Shown here one piece after another: positions 5,229 to 8,786 of a stretch of 8,786 bases of DNA. A program made the translations under genes and the position numbers. Source of the stretch: Actinomycetes bacterium (lineage in GTDB: Bacteria > Actinomycetota > Acidimicrobiia > Acidimicrobiales > RAAP-2); the NCBI GenBank assembly GCA_021826655.1, contig JAKAZC010000102.1, positions 1 through 8,786 of the forward strand, in the 5' to 3' direction. Position 1 is the stretch's first letter, and each line of letters begins with the position of its first letter. Under the pieces are notes generated by a model. The model had not been told where the DNA came from. It made no database searches and was given only the letters and a program-made list of their open reading frames with translations.

Positions 5229-6662
5229 GTGGACCCGCCCGGGGCTCCGGACCATCGGGATCATCCCCGTGGCGAGGGCGACGGTGGCGGGGCGACCTCG
5301 GGGTCATCCCCCATCGCCACGCCGGACACGCCGTGCAAGGATTGGGAGATCGCACGCTTCCGCTCCTCCGCTCCGGCGCCGCCCCCCGGCACCGTCGCCG
5401 CCCCTCCGCCCACCCGGGCGACGACCGGGCGCCCCCTGCGCCCCCTGCGCCGGGCCCAGGACGACCGCGTGCTCGGCGGGGTCTGCGGGGGCCTGGCCAC
5501 CCGGCTCGGTCTGGCATCGCGGACGGTCCGCATCGCCGCCGTCGTGACCCTCGCGCTGGGCGGCCTCGGGATCGTGCTCTACATGGCCCTGTGGGTCGCC
5601 GTCCCGGCGACCGGCGAGTCCGAGTCGGTCGGTGCGCGGGTGCTGGGCGACCGACGGGAGCTGCAGGTCGTGCTGGCGGTGTCGACCGCGATGGTCGCCG
5701 TGGTGCTCGCCCTCCAGGAGTTCGGACTGTCCGGTCTGGGCGTCCCCACCTGGTCGCTCCTGGTCGCGTCGATCGGCGGGCTGACCGTGTGGCGGGGCGC
5801 GTCCGCGGCCGAGACGATCCGCCTGCGGGAGACGCTCAACGCCGCACCGGTCATCGGCACGACTCCCCAGGTGGGCTGGCGGAGGATGGCCGTGCGCGCC
5901 GTGATCGGGGCCGCACTCATCCTCTACGGCGTCGCCGAGCTGTCCCGGGTGGGCAACCTGTCGGGGGCGGCGTTCGGTGTGCTGATCGGCACCGCGGCGT
6001 TCGCCGGCGGCTTCCTCGTCCTCTTCGCCCCGTGGTGGGTGCGGACCCTCCGGGAGCTCTCCACCGAGCGACGCGAGCGGGTGCGTGCCGAGGAGCGCGC
6101 CGACATGGCCTCCCACGTCCACGACTCCGTGCTGCAGACGCTCGCACTGGTTCAGAAGGCGGCCGGCGACCCCCGGGAGGTCGTCCGGCTCGCCCGGATC
6201 CAGGAGCGTGAGCTCCGCCACTGGCTCTTCGACCCGGCCATGCTGGGTCGCTCCTCCGACCAGCCGCAGACCCTCGCCGCGGCCGCCGCCGGCATCGAGC
6301 GGGAGATCGAGGACAGCTACGGCGTCGGGTTGGAGCTGATCGTGGTGGGGGACTGCCCGATGGACGACGACGTCGCCGCCCTCCTCGGTGCCTGCCGGGA
6401 GGCCGCCGTCAACGCGGCCAAGTGGTCGGGCGCGCCGACCGTCTCGGTGTTCGCCGAGGTGGAGGGTCAGGTGGTCTCGGTGTTCGTGCGCGACCTCGGC
6501 AGGGGATTCGACCCGGCCGCGGTCCCCGACGACCGGCACGGCATCGCGCGGTCCATGGTCGAGCGGATGGCGCGCCACGGAGGTCGTGTGACGGTGACGA
6601 GCACCCCCGGGACCGGTACCGAGGTGGAGCTCGTGCTCCCGCGCACGCCTCCCGAACGGTGA
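5229..6662 (+). CDS. PspC-fused membrane sensor histidine kinase (HisKA_3/NarL class)
   Basis: A kinase of up to 477 aa from GTG 5229. It has a Pro-rich N-terminus, then a PspC domain (about 72-130: RPLRRAQDDRVLGGVCGGLA, then GLGIVLYMALWVAVP). Four further membrane helices follow in two pairs (near LQVVLAVSTAMVAVVLAL and SLLVASIGGLTVW, then AVIGAALILYGVAEL and FGVLIGTAAFAGGFLVLF). The cytoplasmic HisKA_3 helix is RAEERADMASHVHDSVLQTL with His298 as phosphoacceptor. The HATPase_c domain shows the N box REAAVNAAKW (Asn395), the G1 box VRDLGRGFD (Asp422), HGIARSMVERMARHGG and the G2-like TPGTGTEVEL. It should phosphorylate the regulator that follows, whose GTG overlaps this stop by 4 nt. The start is uncertain: 5229 is the only canonical in-frame start between the divergent gene and the PspC domain. 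Confidence 0.85.
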   Translation: MDPPGAPDHRDHPRGEGDGGGATSGSSPIATPDTPCKDWEIARFRSSAPAPPPGTVAAPPPTRATTGRPLRPLRRAQDDRVLGGVCGGLATRLGLASRTVRIAAVVTLALGGLGIVLYMALWVAVPATGESESVGARVLGDRRELQVVLAVSTAMVAVVLALQEFGLSGLGVPTWSLLVASIGGLTVWRGASAAETIRLRETLNAAPVIGTTPQVGWRRMAVRAVIGAALILYGVAELSRVGNLSGAAFGVLIGTAAFAGGFLVLFAPWWVRTLRELSTERRERVRAEERADMASHVHDSVLQTLALVQKAAGDPREVVRLARIQERELRHWLFDPAMLGRSSDQPQTLAAAAAGIEREIEDSYGVGLELIVVGDCPMDDDVAALLGACREAAVNAAKWSGAPTVSVFAEVEGQVVSVFVRDLGRGFDPAAVPDDRHGIARSMVERMARHGGRVTVTSTPGTGTEVELVLPRTPPER

Positions 6663-7321
6663 CCGACGGACGCCCGTTGCGCGTCTTCGTCGTCGACGAC
6701 CATGCACTCATCCGCTCGGGTATCCGCACCGAGATCGGCGACCACGTGGACGTCGTGGGTGAGGCGGACGAGGTCCCCGCTGCCGTCGAGTTGATCCTCG
6801 AGCGGCTGCCCGACGTGGTCCTGCTCGACGTCCACATGCCGGGTGGGGGAGGCCGGGCGGTCCTGGAGGCGGTGACCTCCGTCGCTCCGGACGTGGCTTT
6901 CCTGGCACTGTCGGTCTCCGACGCGGCCGAGGACGTGATCGACGTCATCCGCGCCGGCGCCCGCGGGTACGTCACCAAGAACATCTCGGGTACGGAGCTG
7001 GTCGACGCCATCCGGCGGATCGCCGAGGGGGACGCGGTGTTCTCCCCCCGCCTGGCCGGCTTCGTCCTGGACGCCTTCGCCGACCCCGGGTCGGTGCGGG
7101 CGACGCCGCCGAGCCTCGATCCGGAACTCGACCAGCTGACCCCGCGCGAACGCCAGGTGCTCCGGCTCATCGCCCGGGGCTACGCCTACAAGGAGATCGC
7201 CCGCGAGCTCGGGATCTCCGCCAAGACGGTGGAGAGCCACGTGTCCGCGGTCCTGCGCAAGTTGCAATTGGCGAACCGCTACCAGTTGACGTTCTGGGCC
7301 AACGAGCGGCGGATCCTCTGA
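6659..7321 (+). CDS. NarL/LuxR-family response regulator
   Basis: A 220-aa two-component regulator. The receiver domain (about 7-122) has the acidic pair Asp13-Asp14 in VFVVDDHALIRSGI, phosphoacceptor Asp57 in VVLLDVHMPGGGG, Ser85 in the ALSVSD switch position and Lys107 in GYVTKN. A short linker leads to a LuxR-type HTH (about 157-215): LTPRERQVLRLIARGYAYKE, then IARELGISAKTVESHVSAVL, with recognition helix SAKTVESHVSAVLRKL. It should bind DNA as a phosphorylated dimer. The GTG start overlaps the kinase stop as GTGA, so translation is probably coupled, and the kinase is the obvious partner. Probable targets are its own operon and the divergent PspC gene, by analogy with LiaR-type systems; no operator was identified. 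Confidence 0.93.
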   Translation: MTDGRPLRVFVVDDHALIRSGIRTEIGDHVDVVGEADEVPAAVELILERLPDVVLLDVHMPGGGGRAVLEAVTSVAPDVAFLALSVSDAAEDVIDVIRAGARGYVTKNISGTELVDAIRRIAEGDAVFSPRLAGFVLDAFADPGSVRATPPSLDPELDQLTPRERQVLRLIARGYAYKEIARELGISAKTVESHVSAVLRKLQLANRYQLTFWANERRIL

Positions 7322-7333
7322 TCCACGTGCCCA

Positions 7334-7343
7334 GGACCGGTCC
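7334..7343. other. GC palindrome after the response regulator
   Basis: GGACCGGTCC is a perfect 10-bp palindrome 12 nt past the regulator's stop. A second short stem, CCGTG (7383-7387) with CACGG (7393-7397), abuts the stop of the convergent membrane-protein gene. Either could contribute to termination in this 76-bp convergent gap; evidence is structural only. Confidence 0.3.
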
Positions 7344-7397
7344 GGTGCCGTGCGCGCCGGGTCCGCCGCGGGCGACCCCACCCCGTGGACCGCACGG

Positions 7398-7598
7398 TCA
7401 GCCGAAGTGACCCCAGTGCGTGGCGATGAGGAGGAGCACGCCGGCGAGGGCGAGGGCGATGCCGGCGACGATCGTCCTGGCCGTCGACATCCTGAAGACC
7501 GGGAGTTGAGCGGCCACGAGCCAGACCCCGGCGATCAGGATCAGCAGGAAGCCGACTTCGGCGAGTGTGACGCCCGTCTGGTGGCTCAGTCCGAGCAC
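7398..7598 (-). CDS. Small two-helix membrane protein
   Basis: A 66-aa protein with two hydrophobic helices: about 14-31 (EVGFLLILIAGVWLVAAQ) and 41-60 (TIVAGIALALAGVLLLIATH), separated by a short positively charged loop (FRMSTAR). It ends HWGHFG. The positive loop suggests both termini lie outside and the loop in the cytoplasm. I do not recognise a family. GTG 7598 was chosen because a TACCAT box lies 7 nt upstream on the minus strand, and because the hydrophobic part then starts near residue 14. No Shine-Dalgarno is present. The upstream GNAT gene ends 58 nt away on the same strand; the box suggests this gene has its own promoter. Confidence 0.65.
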   Translation of the reverse strand: MLGLSHQTGVTLAEVGFLLILIAGVWLVAAQLPVFRMSTARTIVAGIALALAGVLLLIATHWGHFG

Positions 7599-7605
7599 CG
7601 GGCCA

Positions 7606-7611
7606 ATGGTA
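7606..7611 (-). promoter_or_regulatory. Candidate -10 box (TACCAT) for the small membrane protein
   Basis: Minus-strand TACCAT ends 7 nt before GTG 7598. It matches TANNNT and the spacing seen for other leaderless-type genes here. Confidence 0.45.
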
Positions 7612-7656
7612 GCTGCGTGGACCGCTGCGGCTTCCGACCGGGGCGACGGGACCGGC

Positions 7657-8139
7657 CTACGACGGCCCGGTCGGAGCGTCCAGCGTCCGTCGGTAGACGT
7701 TGGTGGTGCGGGCCTCGAACCCGAGTCGCAGGTAGAGCCGGTTGGCCGCCTCCCTGCTGGGCCGTGACGTGAGGTCCACCGTCTTCGCCCCCAACGAGCG
7801 GGCCCGGTCGATGGCCACCCCGACCAACGCCTCGCCCACCCCCGCACCCCGGGCCGAGTCGTCGACCACGACGTCCTCGATCCACGCCCGGAACCCCGTC
7901 GGGATCCGGAACACGCCGAGCGTGAGGGACCCGACGATGCGCCCGTCGACGGAACGGGCCATGAACAGGGCGGTGGCCCCTGACGCCGTGATCTCGGCCA
8001 GTTCGCCACGGGTGGTCGGGGCCGACGACGAGGACAGCTGCGGGACCAGGCGGGCGAACGACTCGACCAGCTCGTCGGTCACCTCGGTGGCCTCGAAGAT
8101 CTCGACGGAGGGGCCCGCGGGTTCGGGGTCTGCGGTCAC
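7657..8139 (-). CDS. GNAT-family N-acetyltransferase
   Basis: A 160-aa GNAT enzyme of normal length. The acetyl-CoA binding motif A is IEDVVVDDSARGAGVGEALV (87-106), with R-G-A-G-V-G at 97-102. Motif B follows as VDLTSRPSREAANRLYLRLG (121-140), where Asn133 and Tyr136 are the usual conserved residues, then FEARTTNVYRRTL. The N-terminal half (ATEVTDELVESFARLVPQLS, 17-36) forms the acceptor-binding helices. Cytoplasmic; the acceptor substrate is unknown. GTG 8139 is chosen because of a TACACT box 8 nt upstream on the minus strand and because it gives a short N-terminal tail before the domain. It is 58 nt upstream of the small membrane protein gene, and 128 nt from the Nudix gene behind it. Confidence 0.88.
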   Translation of the reverse strand: MTADPEPAGPSVEIFEATEVTDELVESFARLVPQLSSSSAPTTRGELAEITASGATALFMARSVDGRIVGSLTLGVFRIPTGFRAWIEDVVVDDSARGAGVGEALVGVAIDRARSLGAKTVDLTSRPSREAANRLYLRLGFEARTTNVYRRTLDAPTGPS

Positions 8140-8147
8140 GGGTGGCG

Positions 8148-8153
8148 AGTGTA
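8148..8153 (-). promoter_or_regulatory. Candidate -10 box (TACACT) for the GNAT gene
   Basis: Minus-strand TACACT ends 8 nt before GTG 8139 and fits TANNNT. No Shine-Dalgarno is visible between them. Confidence 0.45.
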
Positions 8154-8229
8154 GCCACGTGACGGGACGCCACCGGGGTGCCGGCCGCCGCCCCGCCCCC
8201 CGAGCCACCCGCCGACCGGTCCCGGCCAC

Positions 8230-8265
8230 CGTCGGCCGCCGCCGGTCGCCCGGCCCCGGCCGACG
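8230..8265 (-). terminator. Stem-loop after the Nudix gene
   Basis: CGTCGGCCG (8230-8238) and CGGCCGACG (8257-8265) form a perfect 9-bp stem around an 18-nt loop, starting 2 nt beyond the Nudix stop on the minus strand. Position and stem strength favour a terminator, though no U-tract follows. Confidence 0.5.
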
Positions 8266-8267
8266 TG

Positions 8268-8786
8268 TCAGTCCTGGCCGGGATCGCCCCGCCACACCGG
8301 GGTCCGGACCGAGTCGTACAGCACCTCGACGGGATCGCCCCGGAGGGCCGAGAACACGTGGTCGCCCCATCGCTCGGCCCCCGCCAGGGGGAACGGCAGC
8401 CCGTCGAGCGGGAACCATCCCACGTCGGTGCACTCGAGCGGATGGGCCTTGAGCTCGCCACCGACCGGTCGGCACTGGAACACCAGCGAGTACAGCGGGA
8501 TGCGGCTCATGCCGACCCGCAGGCCGTCGAGGACGGCGATCAGGCGGACCACCTCGACCTCGATGCCTGTCTCCTCCAGGACCTCCTTGACCACGACCTC
8601 CGCGGCCGAGTACCCGACATCGGCCCAGCCGGTCGGGTAGAGCCAGATGCCCGAGTCGGCCCGTTGGACGAGCAGGATCTCCCCGCGGTCGTTGCCCACC
8701 GCGGCGCCGACGGCGACCTTGGGGGTCACGTAGCCGGGCACCCCGGTCCCCACGGACTCGAGCCAGTCGTGGACGACCCCGCCCAC
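8268..8786 (-). CDS. Nudix hydrolase (ADP-ribose pyrophosphatase-like), 5' end outside the window
   Basis: At least 172 aa of a Nudix hydrolase. GVPGYVTPKVAVGAAVGNDR (15-34) opens the Nudix fold, ILLVQRADSGIWLYPTG follows, and the Nudix box region is GWADVGYSAAEVVVKEVLEE followed by TGIEVEV. The metal-binding core KEVLEETG is intact. The box departs from GX5EX7REUXEEXGU, with Tyr in place of the first Glu and Lys for Arg, as I recall for the YjhB-like group with GWADVG. C-terminal strands IPLYSLVFQCRP and ECTDVGWFPLDGLP complete the domain. The group is usually called ADP-ribose or nucleoside-diphosphate-sugar pyrophosphatase. The first codon in the window is GTG at 8786, but relatives carry a helical N-terminal domain before HDWLESVG, so the gene probably continues past the edge. 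Confidence 0.88.
   Translation of the reverse strand: MGGVVHDWLESVGTGVPGYVTPKVAVGAAVGNDRGEILLVQRADSGIWLYPTGWADVGYSAAEVVVKEVLEETGIEVEVVRLIAVLDGLRVGMSRIPLYSLVFQCRPVGGELKAHPLECTDVGWFPLDGLPFPLAGAERWGDHVFSALRGDPVEVLYDSVRTPVWRGDPGQD

Noticed and set aside
5304..6707. Long minus-strand open frame opposite the kinase
   Set aside because: Low-complexity Arg/Gly/His/Asp translation typical of a GC-rich antisense frame; the plus strand holds clear kinase motifs.

Overview
Very GC-rich (roughly 70% or more by eye) bacterial chromosomal DNA with the coding style of an actinobacterium. Support: third codon positions are almost all G/C, there is an F420-type PPOX flavin/deazaflavin oxidoreductase, a PspC-domain histidine kinase with a LuxR-type regulator, and several genes begin 6-8 nt after a TANNNT-like box, as in leaderless actinobacterial transcripts. 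An acidimicrobial or similar deep actinobacterial lineage is possible, but I cannot place it from this window. No rRNA, tRNA, CRISPR array, insertion sequence or phage gene was seen.

Layout. 1-93 is a GCC/ACC microsatellite. 115-534 (+) is an F420-dependent PPOX-family oxidoreductase. 662-1101 (+) is a PhnB-like VOC protein broken by a one-base frameshift in a C-run. 1166-1945 (-) is an alpha/beta hydrolase with an Asp nucleophile elbow, divergent from 2038-2610 (+), an isochorismatase-fold protein lacking the catalytic Cys. 2626-2967 (-) is an N-terminally shortened GNAT acetyltransferase and 3162-3569 (-) a small protein with a C-terminal helix-turn-helix. 3570-4280 is gene-poor but holds a candidate promoter, a 27-codon ORF with a strong ribosome binding site, a hairpin, a 15-bp tandem repeat and a second small ORF (70 aa).

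4281-7321 is the functional core: a PspC-domain membrane protein with a LiaF-like C-terminal part (-), divergent from a PspC-fused membrane histidine kinase (+) and a NarL/LuxR-type response regulator (+) whose start overlaps the kinase stop by 4 nt. I read this as a three-part envelope-stress sensing module comparable in logic to LiaFSR: membrane modulator, sensor kinase, DNA-binding regulator. 7398-8786 (-) carries a 66-aa two-helix membrane protein, an intact GNAT acetyltransferase and a Nudix hydrolase whose 5' end appears to lie outside the window.

Most of the window is ordinary housekeeping or accessory actinobacterial sequence. The parts most worth a second look are the frameshifted VOC gene, the paired small ORFs at 3698-4226, the divergent PspC module with its unclear kinase start, and the recurring leaderless-type promoters.
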